This document shows, in pieces, positions 7,759-16,748 of a stretch of DNA of 64,000 nt. A program made the translations under genes and the position numbers. The first letter of the stretch is position 1. Every line of letters starts with the position of its first letter. Origin of the DNA: Gammaproteobacteria bacterium (GTDB lineage: Bacteria; Pseudomonadota; Gammaproteobacteria; Acidiferrobacterales; SPGG2); NCBI GenBank assembly GCA_029861845.1, contig JAOTYM010000003.1:27183-91182 (forward strand), given 5' to 3'. The notes below the pieces were generated by a model. That model did no database searches. It was given only the letters and a program-made list of their open reading frames with translations, and was not told the DNA's origin.

Positions 7759-8985
7759 TCAAGGCTGAGTCAACTTGATCTCGATCCGGCGGTTGCGCTT
7801 GTAGGCCTCCTGGGAGATCCGGTCATCGAGGGGATGGAACTCCCCAAATCCGGTGGCGGCTAGTCGCACTGGTGCGATACCCTGCGCGATTAAGTAATTG
7901 ACGACCGATACGGCGCGTGCGGTCGACAACTCCCAGTTGGAGGGAAACCTCGCGGTCTGGATCGGGCGGCGGTCGGTGTGCCCGTCGACGCGCAGGATCC
8001 AATCAATATCCGAGGGGATCTTGCTGGTGACGATCTTGAGTGTTTCCGCCAATCGCGCGAGCTGGCGCCGGCCCGCTGGCATGAGGATGGCGGACGCGGT
8101 AGGGAACAACAGTTCCGACGGGAAAATGAAGCGATCGCCAACGATACGAATGTCTGGATGATCGCCTAGGGCTTCGCGCAATCGGCCAAAGAACTCCGAG
8201 CGATATCGGTTAAGCTCCTGGACTTTGCGTGCTAGCGCCACATTAAGGCGCTGTCCGAGTTCAGCGATCTTTAGCTTCTGTTCTTCGACTTTGCTTTCTT
8301 CAAGGGCGAGGGCGGCCGAGAGCTTGGCGAGCTGTTCGCGCAGGGCGGCAATCTGTTGATTCAACAAGGCCACGTGGGCACGCGACTCTTCCTTCACTTC
8401 GGCGAGGTCTGCCTCCAAGGCCTTGCTACGATCGCGCGCGGCGACGGTTTCCTCGTCGCGTTGTTTTACGGTTTCTGCGAGTTCGGTAACCCGAGTCTCC
8501 AATTCAGTCCGCCGCTGGCGTAGGTTAGCAATGCGCTCCTGCAGGCTGGCAATCTCCCGAAGTTGTAGCTCGATCTTTTCCTTGTCGGCGGCGATGATCG
8601 TCGAGGCGTCCTCGAGCTTTGCTTCGAGTTGAGAAGCCTCGGTCTCGGCCACTTCCGCCCTTTGTGTGGTCACAGCTAGCCGGCTTGTTAACGAATCACG
8701 TTCTGCAAGCGTGGCTTTGAGCTGACTCGAAAGCTCCGTGATCCTTTCACCAAGCTCGGCACTTTTCTCGCGTTCCAGCGACAATGTATCTGCCAGCTTG
8801 CTGACCTGCAGTGATAATTCATCGAGCGCCCGTTCGCGTCCTATCAGTCTCTCGTTGAGAAAGAACTGGGCCAGCACGAAGATAAGTACCACAAAGATAA
8901 ATACCAACAGTACCGATGCGAGCGCATCGACAAAAGCGGGCCAGACATTTACGGCGTAGCGGCTGCGGCGTGTGAGCGCGAACAT
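7759..8985 (-). CDS. MotB/OmpA-like peptidoglycan-binding subunit with long coiled coil
   Basis: 408 residues. One membrane helix near the N-terminus (about 18-42) contains an Asp at its start (WPAFVDALASVLLVF), in the position of the proton-accepting Asp of MotB. Residues 50-265 are a continuous heptad-rich coiled coil. The last 120 residues are an OmpA/MotB peptidoglycan-binding domain (LRVDGHTDRRPI and NRRIEIKL). The MotA-like gene lies 166 bases upstream on the same strand. Together they should form a proton-driven stator anchored to the cell wall. No flagellar genes are nearby, and the long coiled coil differs from the short linker of flagellar MotB. Confidence 0.85.
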   Translation of the reverse strand: MFALTRRSRYAVNVWPAFVDALASVLLVFIFVVLIFVLAQFFLNERLIGRERALDELSLQVSKLADTLSLEREKSAELGERITELSSQLKATLAERDSLTSRLAVTTQRAEVAETEASQLEAKLEDASTIIAADKEKIELQLREIASLQERIANLRQRRTELETRVTELAETVKQRDEETVAARDRSKALEADLAEVKEESRAHVALLNQQIAALREQLAKLSAALALEESKVEEQKLKIAELGQRLNVALARKVQELNRYRSEFFGRLREALGDHPDIRIVGDRFIFPSELLFPTASAILMPAGRRQLARLAETLKIVTSKIPSDIDWILRVDGHTDRRPIQTARFPSNWELSTARAVSVVNYLIAQGIAPVRLAATGFGEFHPLDDRISQEAYKRNRRIEIKLTQP

Positions 8986-9082
8986 GGCGAGTATCTAACG
9001 TTATCCCTAATGACTAGTTAGGCAGATTCTCCATGGGCGGTAGAAGGATCTACCGCACATTTATCAACCACGCAGGTGTGGA

Positions 9083-9112
9083 GCAAAGCAAAAACCACGC
9101 TTCTTGCTTTGC
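9083..9112 (-). repeat. Hairpin between the motor-pair genes
   Basis: Perfect 9-base arms GCAAAGCAA (9083-9091) and TTGCTTTGC (9104-9112) with a 12-base loop, in the 166-base gap between the MotA-like and OmpA-like genes. There is no T run on the minus strand, so it is more likely a partial attenuator or mRNA-stability element than a full terminator. Confidence 0.5.
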
Positions 9113-9151
9113 GAGCTGAAAAAGGCCAGGGAAGGGGTTTTCAGCATCTTC

Positions 9152-10309
9152 CTAGTCCCCGGATTTCTTGCCACGTGCAGGACGCGGCCTTTCGGCAATA
9201 CTGCGCGCCAACAGCCTAAATTCATCACGTAACTCATCCCCGAATTGACTGCGAGCGGCAGATACTTCTTCCAGCAGACGCTCTAGACCAACGTCCACAT
9301 TACGCAGGTGATCGCGCATTTCTTCGTTCCCAGACAAACTGTTGGCAACATGGCTGGCCAGCTCTGCCATCACCGGTTGCAAATCGGTCTGGTTTTTTGT
9401 GAGATTCAAAATCAACTTTTGCTCCGAGCGCAGCTGATCGGTGAGTTCGGCTAGTTGTTCGCTTAACCTCGCGAGATTATTCTGCACCGCGCGCCGGTCT
9501 TCCTCACCACGAGCGACGCTGCGCTGTAACTGATTAAGATTTTCCGCGGTCTGCTCGAGCAGGGCTTCGATATAGACCGGCAGGGGTTGATCACCCTCGG
9601 CCGTTAGCGTGCTACTCGGCAAGTGCGTGAGTTCCGATAGCCACTCTTCCAAATAGTTATAAAAGCGGTTCTGTGCGTGTCCTGCTTGCAGGTCAAGAAC
9701 GCCTAACACTAGCGCGCCGCCCAGGCCAAACAACGAGGAGCTGAAGGCGGTACCCATGCCAGTTAGCGGACCTTGCAGGTCGCGCTTGAGTTCATCGAAA
9801 ATCGCGCTGGGGTCACCGGTCCCGGCGGAAAGACCGCCGATTACGTTACCTACGCCAACGACGGTATCCAGCAGTCCCCAGAAGGTACCCAGTAGACCGA
9901 GAAAGATCATCAGGCCGATCATATAACGGGAGATGTCACGGGACTCATCCAGGCGCAGACGAATGCCGTCCAGTAATGAACGCATGGCCATGGCCGATAT
10001 TCGGAATTGTCCCTGATCGCGGCCGCTGAACATCTTTGCCATCGGTGCCAGCAGCCGGGGTGCCTCGTCTGACGGCGGCAGGGCGCCTACGTCCCGCACG
10101 TCGTCGATCCAAACGGTCGCCGGCCCAAGGTTGAAGACCTGCAGAAAGTTGATGACGACACCGACCACTAGCACCCCGAGGATCATGCCGTTGAAGATCT
10201 GGTTGGCTTCAAACGCCGTGCGCAGCGGAGGGAAAAGCAGGGCGCACACTACACTCACTGCACCGAGAAACACTACCATCCATACCAACATGCGTTGAGA
10301 ATCACTCAC
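9152..10309 (-). CDS. MotA/TolQ/ExbB-like channel subunit with coiled-coil tail
   Basis: 385 residues. Helices lie at about 8-27 and 37-58, then a cytoplasmic segment, then the conserved pair of helices with GLMIFLGLLGTFWGLLDTVV (about 132-155) and GLGGALVLGVLDL (about 195-215). This is the MotA/TolQ proton-channel signature. Residues 240-370 are coiled-coil rich, ending in a basic tail. It is the first gene of a two-gene unit with the OmpA-like subunit. The architecture recalls ZorA/ZorB of Zorya defence, but no ZorC, ZorD or ZorE gene is present; I read it as a stand-alone envelope motor. Confidence 0.85.
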   Translation of the reverse strand: MSDSQRMLVWMVVFLGAVSVVCALLFPPLRTAFEANQIFNGMILGVLVVGVVINFLQVFNLGPATVWIDDVRDVGALPPSDEAPRLLAPMAKMFSGRDQGQFRISAMAMRSLLDGIRLRLDESRDISRYMIGLMIFLGLLGTFWGLLDTVVGVGNVIGGLSAGTGDPSAIFDELKRDLQGPLTGMGTAFSSSLFGLGGALVLGVLDLQAGHAQNRFYNYLEEWLSELTHLPSSTLTAEGDQPLPVYIEALLEQTAENLNQLQRSVARGEEDRRAVQNNLARLSEQLAELTDQLRSEQKLILNLTKNQTDLQPVMAELASHVANSLSGNEEMRDHLRNVDVGLERLLEEVSAARSQFGDELRDEFRLLARSIAERPRPARGKKSGD

Positions 10310-10491
10310 GGCTGTTATGCTATGCGTATAGTGGCGATCCTAGTAACGTAACGTTACCATACGACTATCCTGCCCGTTGACTCGGACGACCCTGCCCCGG
10401 AAATCACCATGATATCGTCGCAAACTAGGGATTGACACAGGAGGCTTGTAATTGACTTTACTCAGATCTCGTCTCACGCCAATATTCGCTC

Positions 10492-11190
10492 ATGAGCACC
10501 GCCACTGACAACCCGACGGGCGCCGAACCCAAGCGCCGGTTCGGGTGGTTGCACATTGCACTGTTCTTGCTCGCGACCGTCGTATTGACCACCATTGCAA
10601 CGGTTTGGATCGTAAAGACCTATATTTTCCCCTCCGAGTTCAAGCCGGTGACATTGAGTGCAAAGGAGGAACAAGTGCTTAATGTCAAACTCGAAAGGCT
10701 AGAGGCGCTTGAAACCGGTAGGCGCTATGGGCGCAAGAGCCCGGCGGAAACTACCGGCGACGCGCTCACGCCGGAACGTTATACGGAAGAAGGTGCTAGT
10801 CGAGACATTGCCTTGAAGGAGCGAGAAATCAACGCATTGTTGGCCAAGAACACCGATCTTGCCAGCAAACTCGCGATCGATTTAGCTGACAATCTGATTA
10901 GCGCCAAGCTCCTCGTGCCGATCGACGAGGACTTCCCGTTTATGGGTGGCCAGACCCTGAAAGTTAGGGCCGGGGTCGAGATGGCCTATTCCAACGGTAG
11001 GCCGATTGTGGTGCTAAAGGGCGTGAGTGTCATGGGTGTCCCGCTCCCCAATGCTTGGATAGGCGGGATCAAAAACATCGATCTCGTGAAGGAGTTCGGT
11101 GGGCATAAAGGGTTTTGGAAGGCATTTGCCGATGGGGTGGAAGATATCCGCGTGGAACAAGGAAAACTGAGAATCAAGTTGAAGGAATAA
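10492..11190 (+). CDS. Single-pass membrane protein, YpmS/DUF2140-like in outline
   Basis: 232 residues. A cytoplasmic start (about 1-18), one helix (about 20-44), then a periplasmic domain. The C-terminal half has the sequence GVSVMGVPLPNAWIGGIKN preceded by a strand-rich segment, which is reminiscent of the C-terminus of Gram-positive YpmS (DUF2140), but I only infer this resemblance. The gene is divergent from the MotA-like gene (182-base gap) and 55 bases before the zinc-ribbon gene on the same strand. A 16-codon ORF (11191-11241) directly abuts its stop; I cannot tell whether it is translated. Confidence 0.7.
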   Translation: MSTATDNPTGAEPKRRFGWLHIALFLLATVVLTTIATVWIVKTYIFPSEFKPVTLSAKEEQVLNVKLERLEALETGRRYGRKSPAETTGDALTPERYTEEGASRDIALKEREINALLAKNTDLASKLAIDLADNLISAKLLVPIDEDFPFMGGQTLKVRAGVEMAYSNGRPIVVLKGVSVMGVPLPNAWIGGIKNIDLVKEFGGHKGFWKAFADGVEDIRVEQGKLRIKLKE

Positions 11191-11245
11191 ATGAGCCAGG
11201 TAGATTTCAGCCAAGAAAGGCGCTCGCGCCTGAGCAAGTGACACC

Positions 11246-11683
11246 ATGACATCGGCGAGAGAACGAGCCAAGGCGTTGGCCGAAGAGATGACGAAGGTCA
11301 TGAAGGTGGCTAAGACGGCCGAGGCGCGAGCCAAGGAGCTCGGCCAAGAGATCCTGCAAGCCTTGGCTGAGGCCAAGGCAGAGGCCGAAGCGGCGCGCAC
11401 CATTGTTGAATACCCGTCCGGTCGCTATGAATGCAAAGGCTGTGGTCAGATCGTGTTGTTTACAGAGCCATGTCAGAAATTATCGCCCTGCGGTAACTGC
11501 GGCAGTGTCGACTACGATGGCGCTAAACCCAAGGTAACGAAGATCAAACCCCCGCCCCCCAAGAAATTTGCGGCCGGCATTTACCAGTGTACAGATTGTG
11601 GCGCACGTATGGCCGTGGCTGAGGAAACGGACGTGTTGTCTGCATGCGATATATGCGGCGCCGACAAGCTCGAGGCTGTCTAA
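11246..11683 (+). CDS. Coiled-coil plus two zinc-ribbon protein
   Basis: 145 residues. Residues 1-55 are an Ala/Glu/Lys coiled coil. Two rubredoxin-like zinc ribbons follow: YECKGCGQ with SPCGNCGS (about 57-90), and YQCTDCGA with SACDICGA (about 111-142), joined by a Lys/Pro linker. Four CxxC knuckles give two complete Cys4 zinc sites. Proteins of this build are cytoplasmic and of unknown function; nucleic acid or protein binding is likely. It follows the membrane-anchored protein and precedes Uup by 26 bases, so all three may be one transcript. Confidence 0.8.
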   Translation: MTSARERAKALAEEMTKVMKVAKTAEARAKELGQEILQALAEAKAEAEAARTIVEYPSGRYECKGCGQIVLFTEPCQKLSPCGNCGSVDYDGAKPKVTKIKPPPPKKFAAGIYQCTDCGARMAVAEETDVLSACDICGADKLEAV

Positions 11684-11709
11684 GAAATTCCATTGTTGTC
11701 CCTCTGTAG

Positions 11710-13611
11710 ATGACGATATTGACTCTCAATAACGTATCGTTGGCGTATGGCCATGTGCCGTTGTTGGCGTATGTAGATTTCCAGATCTCGCCGGGCGAAC
11801 GGGTTTGTCTGGTGGGTCGCAATGGGACAGGAAAGTCCACATTGTTTCGTGTCATTAGTGAAGCTGCACAGCCCGACGATGGACAAGTCTGGCGAAAGGA
11901 TACCCTACGCGTTTCGCATCTAGAGCAGGAAGTCCCGGAAGATACGCCCAATACTATCTATGAAGTGGTGGCGGCGGGATTGGGTGAATTGGGTCGGCTA
12001 CTTATTGATTATCACAATACCGTACACCACGCGGCAGAACTGAATTCGACCTCCCTCCATCGTTTGTCTACATTGCAACATCGTATCGATGCGCTTGATG
12101 CTTGGAACATTAGACAAAAAGTCGAGACGGTATTGAGTCGTTTATCGTTGCCAGCAGACAAACGCATGGCCGATTGTTCTGGCGGTGTACGGCGACAAGT
12201 GATGCTCGCACAAGCGTTGGTTAGTAACCCTGATCTGTTGTTGTTGGATGAACCGACCAACCATATGGACATTGCTGCCATCACCTGGTTAGAGCAATTT
12301 CTATTGTCTTTCCCTGGGGCGCTGATGTTTGTCACCCATGACCGTACGTTATTGGAGCATCTGGCGACTCGTATTGTCGAGCTCGATCGAGGGAAGCTGA
12401 CATCCTTCCCTGGAGACTATCAGTACTACCTGCGAAAAAAGGACGAGCTATCGGAGGCTGAAGCAAAGGCCAACGCCAAGCGCGACAAAAAGCTGGCAGC
12501 ACAAGAGGCCTGGATACGCCAAGGCATCAAAGCGAGGCGCACCCGCAATGAAGGTAGGGTCAGAGCCCTGCAAGCGATGCGAAAAGCACGTCGCCTACGG
12601 ATGGAGACACAGGGCAAGGCCAAACTCGCTGTAGATTCCGGTGACCTATCGGGTAGGCTGGTGGTGGATATGCGCCACGTTGGTTTTAGTTATGGCGATC
12701 AGTGCATCATTCGAGACTTAACGACGCGCATTATGCGTGGCGATAGGGTTGGAATCATCGGTCCGAACGGGTCTGGCAAGACGACGTTACTCAAGTTAAT
12801 TCTAGGGGAAACAAAACCGGATGACGGCGAGATCATCATGGGTACGCGCTTGCGTTTAGGATATTTCGATCAGCAACGGACACAGCTGATGCCAGCAAAA
12901 ACGGTGCGGGAAAATATCAGTGAAGGCGGCGATTACGTTACGGTGGGAGGTCGTTCACGCCATATCATCGGTTACCTGAGAGATTTCTTATTTCCCCGTG
13001 AGCGCATTGAGTCACCGGTGAAAAGTTTATCAGGCGGTGAACGCAACCGCTTGCTGTTGGCAAAGATGTTTACCCTGCCTACCAATATGATGGTGTTAGA
13101 TGAGCCGACCAATGAGCTTGACGTGGATACCCTGGAGTTACTCGAAGATATGGTGGTCCACTATGATGGTACGCTACTGCTGGTCAGCCACGATCGGACG
13201 TTTCTCGATAATGTGGTAACCAGTACATTGGTGTTTCGTGGGGATGGTTCGGTGGAAGAGTATGTGGGCGGTTATGCGGACTGGATCAGGCAAAGAAAAC
13301 CTCACGTCGCTAGGCGCACGGTAGTCAAGGAGAAGGCAGACAGCGCAAGCAAGCAAGACCGCGACAAGAACAAGCGTTCCACCCAAAGGCAAAAACTAAG
13401 CTACAAGGAAGAACGGGAGTTGGCGGCGATTCCGGGGCGCATCGAAGAACTGGAACAGGAACAACAAGGCCTCGAACGACAAGTCAGTCAGCGGGAATTT
13501 TATCAGCAGGATAAGGCGACAATTACCACAACCCTGGCCCGCCTCGACCAGGTCCGTGAAGAGCTAGAGCACGCTTATGGACGCTGGGGATATCTGGAAG
13601 GAATGGATTAG
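11710..13611 (+). CDS. uup: ABC-F ATPase Uup
   Basis: 633 residues with two ABC ATPase domains. The first has Walker A GRNGTGKST and Walker B LLLLDEPTNHMD; the second has GPNGSGKTT, LSGGERNRLLLAKM and MMVLDEPTNELD. A charged linker (about 240-300) separates them, and a C-terminal coiled-coil domain (about 560-633, from ELAAIPGRIEELEQ) identifies Uup rather than EttA or YheS. ABC-F proteins act on ribosomes; Uup is also linked to suppression of transposon excision and binds DNA through its C-terminal domain. The 3' end overlaps the convergent esterase gene by 4 bases. Confidence 0.92.
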   Translation: MTILTLNNVSLAYGHVPLLAYVDFQISPGERVCLVGRNGTGKSTLFRVISEAAQPDDGQVWRKDTLRVSHLEQEVPEDTPNTIYEVVAAGLGELGRLLIDYHNTVHHAAELNSTSLHRLSTLQHRIDALDAWNIRQKVETVLSRLSLPADKRMADCSGGVRRQVMLAQALVSNPDLLLLDEPTNHMDIAAITWLEQFLLSFPGALMFVTHDRTLLEHLATRIVELDRGKLTSFPGDYQYYLRKKDELSEAEAKANAKRDKKLAAQEAWIRQGIKARRTRNEGRVRALQAMRKARRLRMETQGKAKLAVDSGDLSGRLVVDMRHVGFSYGDQCIIRDLTTRIMRGDRVGIIGPNGSGKTTLLKLILGETKPDDGEIIMGTRLRLGYFDQQRTQLMPAKTVRENISEGGDYVTVGGRSRHIIGYLRDFLFPRERIESPVKSLSGGERNRLLLAKMFTLPTNMMVLDEPTNELDVDTLELLEDMVVHYDGTLLLVSHDRTFLDNVVTSTLVFRGDGSVEEYVGGYADWIRQRKPHVARRTVVKEKADSASKQDRDKNKRSTQRQKLSYKEERELAAIPGRIEELEQEQQGLERQVSQREFYQQDKATITTTLARLDQVREELEHAYGRWGYLEGMD

Positions 13612-14504
13612 GATTCGGTCGATTCATTCACGCTAGCGGTGGGTTTGCCGTAAATAAATGCCGCTATATCCTCTAACACCGGCGCGCGAGAACGCAATGG
13701 TATAGACAATGCTCCGATAATACCAATGTGGCCCAGGCGCGGATAGAAGATCGTCTTAACCTTTCCTTGTTTACTACGTATAGCCGCGGCTAGATTGTTT
13801 ATATTACGAATCTTTACCGTCTTATCGTTATTGCCATACATCAATAGCAGCCGGGGCTCATCGCCGTCCACGAAGTTGATGGGTTGTGACGCCAGATATT
13901 GTGATGGCGGGCCAAAAATCTGCTTGTCGCGTTCACTAAAATAGGGCAACCAATCATAAGGGCCAGCGAGGCCAATCATTCCTTTCAACCAACGCTTGTT
14001 GCCGCCCACCGATTGCAGATAACGCTCATCGAGGGCGAGTAGGGCGGCGATATGTGCCCCGGCCGAATGTCCCATGATATATAAATCGTTCGGGTCTCCA
14101 CCGAATCGCTGGATATTGTTGTAAACCCACTTGAGTACAAGCGCACTGTCTTCAACAAAAGTAGGAAACTTCACGTCGGGAAACAGTTGATAGTTTGGGA
14201 TGACGCCAACCAGACCCTTTGATATCAAGGCTTCGCCCACGAACAGATATTGGTCCTTGGAGCCCTGCATCCAGGCCCCGCCGTGAAGAAAGACGACTAC
14301 CGGACGAGCTGCAGTGGAGTCGTCGGCGTGATAGAGGTCTAATTGCTGGCGCTCTTCGCTCCCATAGTCAATATTATGAACGACGACTGGTTTTTGCATT
14401 CGCGCAAGCGTGTTGACAACCGTTAGTCCGAGCGATTGGCAACCCACGAGAAGCACGAGCGAAGCCAACAAGGTGATAACGTTGCGTTTAGTTGAGTTGT
14501 TCAT
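13608..14504 (-). CDS. Lipoprotein alpha/beta-hydrolase (carboxylesterase / BD-FAE type)
   Basis: 298 residues. A lipoprotein signal peptide ends in LVLLVGC (Cys22). The hydrolase fold has the oxyanion motif HGGAW (about residue 75), the nucleophile elbow GHSAGA (about 146), an acidic residue in GNNDKTV and a His in LGHIG, giving a complete Ser-Asp-His triad. It should hydrolyse small esters at the membrane face of the periplasm. The start overlaps the end of the histidine-phosphatase gene by 17 bases, which suggests translational coupling on one transcript. Confidence 0.88.
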   Translation of the reverse strand: MNNSTKRNVITLLASLVLLVGCQSLGLTVVNTLARMQKPVVVHNIDYGSEERQQLDLYHADDSTAARPVVVFLHGGAWMQGSKDQYLFVGEALISKGLVGVIPNYQLFPDVKFPTFVEDSALVLKWVYNNIQRFGGDPNDLYIMGHSAGAHIAALLALDERYLQSVGGNKRWLKGMIGLAGPYDWLPYFSERDKQIFGPPSQYLASQPINFVDGDEPRLLLMYGNNDKTVKIRNINNLAAAIRSKQGKVKTIFYPRLGHIGIIGALSIPLRSRAPVLEDIAAFIYGKPTASVNESTES

Positions 14505-15144
14505 CTACCAGCTGCACCCATTGTGCCGGCGTCAGCCGGCCCACGAAGATAAACCTACCGTTCCCTTGGGGGCGGAAGACGATTCCTTCACCCTCATCGG
14601 GGTATACCTGCGTCGCATGTCGCGCAACATTACCGTGGGCCACTAGCACGGTATTGGTGTTATTTGCCGGTGGCGTGGCGAGCTGAGCCCGAGCGCGTTT
14701 AGCAATCGCGTCGCGCCCACCAAAGTACGCGGCTACGCGTAGGTTCACAATGTCGGTGGTGGTTTCGACTGGCCCAAGGTCCATCAGTTTCGCGGTGTCA
14801 ACGGTACGGCAATAGGGGCTCGCGAGAATTCGTCCAACTGGGATCTTGAGTGCCCGCACCGCATCGCCCACCGCACGCGCGCTACGCCGACCCTCATTCG
14901 AGAGCTGTCGCACTCGCGACGGATCACAGCTTGCCCAGTCCCCGGCCTTGCGGATGTGGTCGTTCTGAGACCAGTCAGTGGCAGCGTGGCGGAAGTACAC
15001 GTTATACCCACCCGCACGCAGTTCCTGCACAAGCGCTTTGCCGGTGAGTACGGCCGTGTCCTGTGCAGGTGTTGGACTGCCGACTGATGACAACGTGGCA
15101 ATCAATGCCAGAAAGAACCTACGGTTCACAGCCAAAAAATCCAT
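14488..15144 (-). CDS. Exported histidine-phosphatase-family protein
   Basis: 218 residues with an N-terminal signal peptide (about 1-27). The core is the phosphoglycerate-mutase fold: VYFRHAATDW holds the nucleophilic His (RHA instead of the usual RHG), RILASPYCRTVDTA the second Arg, and VLVAHGNVARHAT the second His. Substrate is unknown; a periplasmic phosphatase is the simplest reading. The gene overlaps the downstream esterase by 17 bases on the same strand, so the two exported hydrolases are likely made together. Confidence 0.85.
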   Translation of the reverse strand: MDFLAVNRRFFLALIATLSSVGSPTPAQDTAVLTGKALVQELRAGGYNVYFRHAATDWSQNDHIRKAGDWASCDPSRVRQLSNEGRRSARAVGDAVRALKIPVGRILASPYCRTVDTAKLMDLGPVETTTDIVNLRVAAYFGGRDAIAKRARAQLATPPANNTNTVLVAHGNVARHATQVYPDEGEGIVFRPQGNGRFIFVGRLTPAQWVQLVDEQLN

Positions 15145-15363
15145 CCGAAATTCATGCGAGGAGCGAACCCGATTTTACACTGAAGCCCGTCTGGTTTTCT
15201 TCCATACCTGGACCTCCCAGATGAAACGCGCATACTGGTCTCGGCGAATTTGTTGAATGGTTCATTAACACGTGGCGATCTTTTACAGACGGTAGTTATT
15301 CCATTATTGCTGCGACGGAGCGACATTTAGCAACTATTTAGGCCAACCATAGGGGTAGATAAG

Positions 15364-15555
15364 ATTAATGTTACCTTGCCTTGGTCGCTTTGCCGATTGC
15401 TAACGCGCCCCATCTCGAGAAAGGCGAAAATACCCCTCACCGAAGATATTGATGTTAATGAGATTATTGAACAAGTAGAAGAACTGGGCCAGAGGGGTAA
15501 AATTGTCGATATTGAAAGCGAAGATGGTGATACAGTAAAGGAGTTGGTTGAATAG
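15364..15555 (+). CDS. Small SHOCT-like protein, start codon unusual or gene decayed
   Basis: The frame from 15331 to TAG 15553-15555 reads as protein: INVTLPWSLCRLLTRPISRK, then LTEDIDVNEIIEQVEELG and GKIVDIESEDGDTVKELVE. This strongly resembles the tails of small proteins that start with a V-N-x-L-P-W stretch and end in a GKIVDIE-type strand. No ATG or GTG exists at the expected place. AGGGG at 15351-15355 lies about 8 bases before an ATT at 15364; a TTG at 15376 is the next option. It is either translated from a rare codon or a recently damaged gene. Confidence 0.45.
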   Translation: MNVTLPWSLCRLLTRPISRKAKIPLTEDIDVNEIIEQVEELGQRGKIVDIESEDGDTVKELVE

Positions 15556-15582
15556 TGAGCCTGAAGCAGGAGGTCATCCGAT

Positions 15583-16053
15583 ATGATACTTGATCACTCG
15601 CCGCCCATCTCGACGCTCAGAGATGAGGCCGCCGTGCGTTGGGGATTTCTTGAGGATGAAACCGATGCGTGTGCGGTAGTGTCGGAACGCATGGAGCTCG
15701 TTTACCTAAATGCGTTGGCACGCGTTCTCACGCCTCCACAGTGGTTCGCCAAACGCTGCTTCGAAGTGTTGCCGGCGACCGACGAGCAGTGTGCTTGGCA
15801 GTGCCCCACAATAGTAGCGGTCCATCAGGCGGAAGACATCACCTATTGCGAGGAATCTTTGCACGGTGACGATGCATCCGTTGTCATTTTGGGGACGGCA
15901 GTGATCCCCCTTGCTCGAGTTCGTGAGGACGAATCTAGGGCGCTCTTGCTATTCCGTCACAAAGACGAAAGTTGTGACGAGGTCGGGTTCCAGAAGAAGC
16001 TGCTCGAAGACGCGTCACGATTGCAAGCACGCGTCACTTCGCACTTTGTTTAG
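15583..16053 (+). CDS. PAS-like sensor domain protein, stand-alone
   Basis: 156 residues; AGGAGG lies 9-14 bases before the ATG, so the start is firm. Residues 25-125 have PAS-like order: ACAVVSERMELVYLNALA, then a Cys-rich segment (CFEVLP, EQCAWQCP) and two strands. The Cys spacing is like PAS proteins whose loop carries C-x-W-C type clusters, so metal or thiol chemistry is possible but unproven. No output domain is fused. It follows the small SHOCT-like frame on the same strand by 27 bases. Confidence 0.6.
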   Translation: MILDHSPPISTLRDEAAVRWGFLEDETDACAVVSERMELVYLNALARVLTPPQWFAKRCFEVLPATDEQCAWQCPTIVAVHQAEDITYCEESLHGDDASVVILGTAVIPLARVREDESRALLLFRHKDESCDEVGFQKKLLEDASRLQARVTSHFV

Positions 16054-16311
16054 GCAGATCGAACGACGACTGTTCGGCGCATGTATCGATTGGAACGGAG
16101 AGGCCAGGCTTAGATAATCAAACTGATCCACTCGCCGTTTGGTAATCGTTTCCACTTTCTGAGGGGTCCTTGCCCTCTGTCTCCGTACCGATCAGTTACT
16201 AGCCGGTGATTAGCGCTGTCTCGACGGCATGGAAAAGGTGCAATTTTCCGTACCGGTACAGGGGAGTGACATTCTCGAACCTACGTTAACCGACCATAGG
16301 AGGGAGATATC
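16054..16311. other. Intergenic region before the GYD gene
   Basis: No coding frame and no strong terminator are visible. It ends with the ribosome site AGGAGGGAG just before the GYD gene. Confidence 0.3.
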
Positions 16312-16605
16312 ATGGCGACATATATCAGCCTTATCAGCTTTACCGATCAAGGTATTCGCAATGTAAAGCAGTCACCCGAACGAGCGCAGGCATTCCGGGA
16401 TATGGCCGAAAAGGCGGGCGCATCGGTGAAGGCAATTTACTGGACGCTCGGCAATTATGACATTGTCGTGATTACCGAGGTACCGGACGATGAGACAGCA
16501 ATGGCCTTGCTGTTGACCACAGGCAGTATTGGCAATATTCGTACCCAAACGCTTAAGGGATTTTCCGCAGAAGAAATGGCGCCGATCCTGGCAAAGCTGC
16601 CGTAA
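16312..16605 (+). CDS. GYD-domain protein
   Basis: 97 residues with AGGAGGGAG upstream of the ATG. The sequence YWTLGNYDIVVITEVPDDETA is the hallmark of the GYD domain (PF08734), here with GNYD in place of GxYD. The family forms ferredoxin-like dimers; its biochemical role is unknown. It is a single gene, 144 bases before an ankyrin gene, with an imperfect hairpin ACCGCC/GGCGGT at 16610-16636 after it. Confidence 0.85.
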   Translation: MATYISLISFTDQGIRNVKQSPERAQAFRDMAEKAGASVKAIYWTLGNYDIVVITEVPDDETAMALLLTTGSIGNIRTQTLKGFSAEEMAPILAKLP

Positions 16606-16748
16606 CGCAAGAAACCGCCTGAACCAAGGCCAATGGCGGTCCGCCTGTGTTCGTTTTGTAAGGATGCGAGGGTACTTGATCTAAAGCACGACGTCTTCGT
16701 GGGGCTGCGCTCGTATTTGGGCGTTGGGGTAGTGATAAAATTGCAGCT

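Noticed and set aside
7759..10309. Zorya anti-phage system
   Set aside because: Only the motor pair is present. No ZorC, ZorD helicase or ZorE nuclease gene is adjacent, and the OmpA-like subunit has a long coiled coil unlike ZorB.
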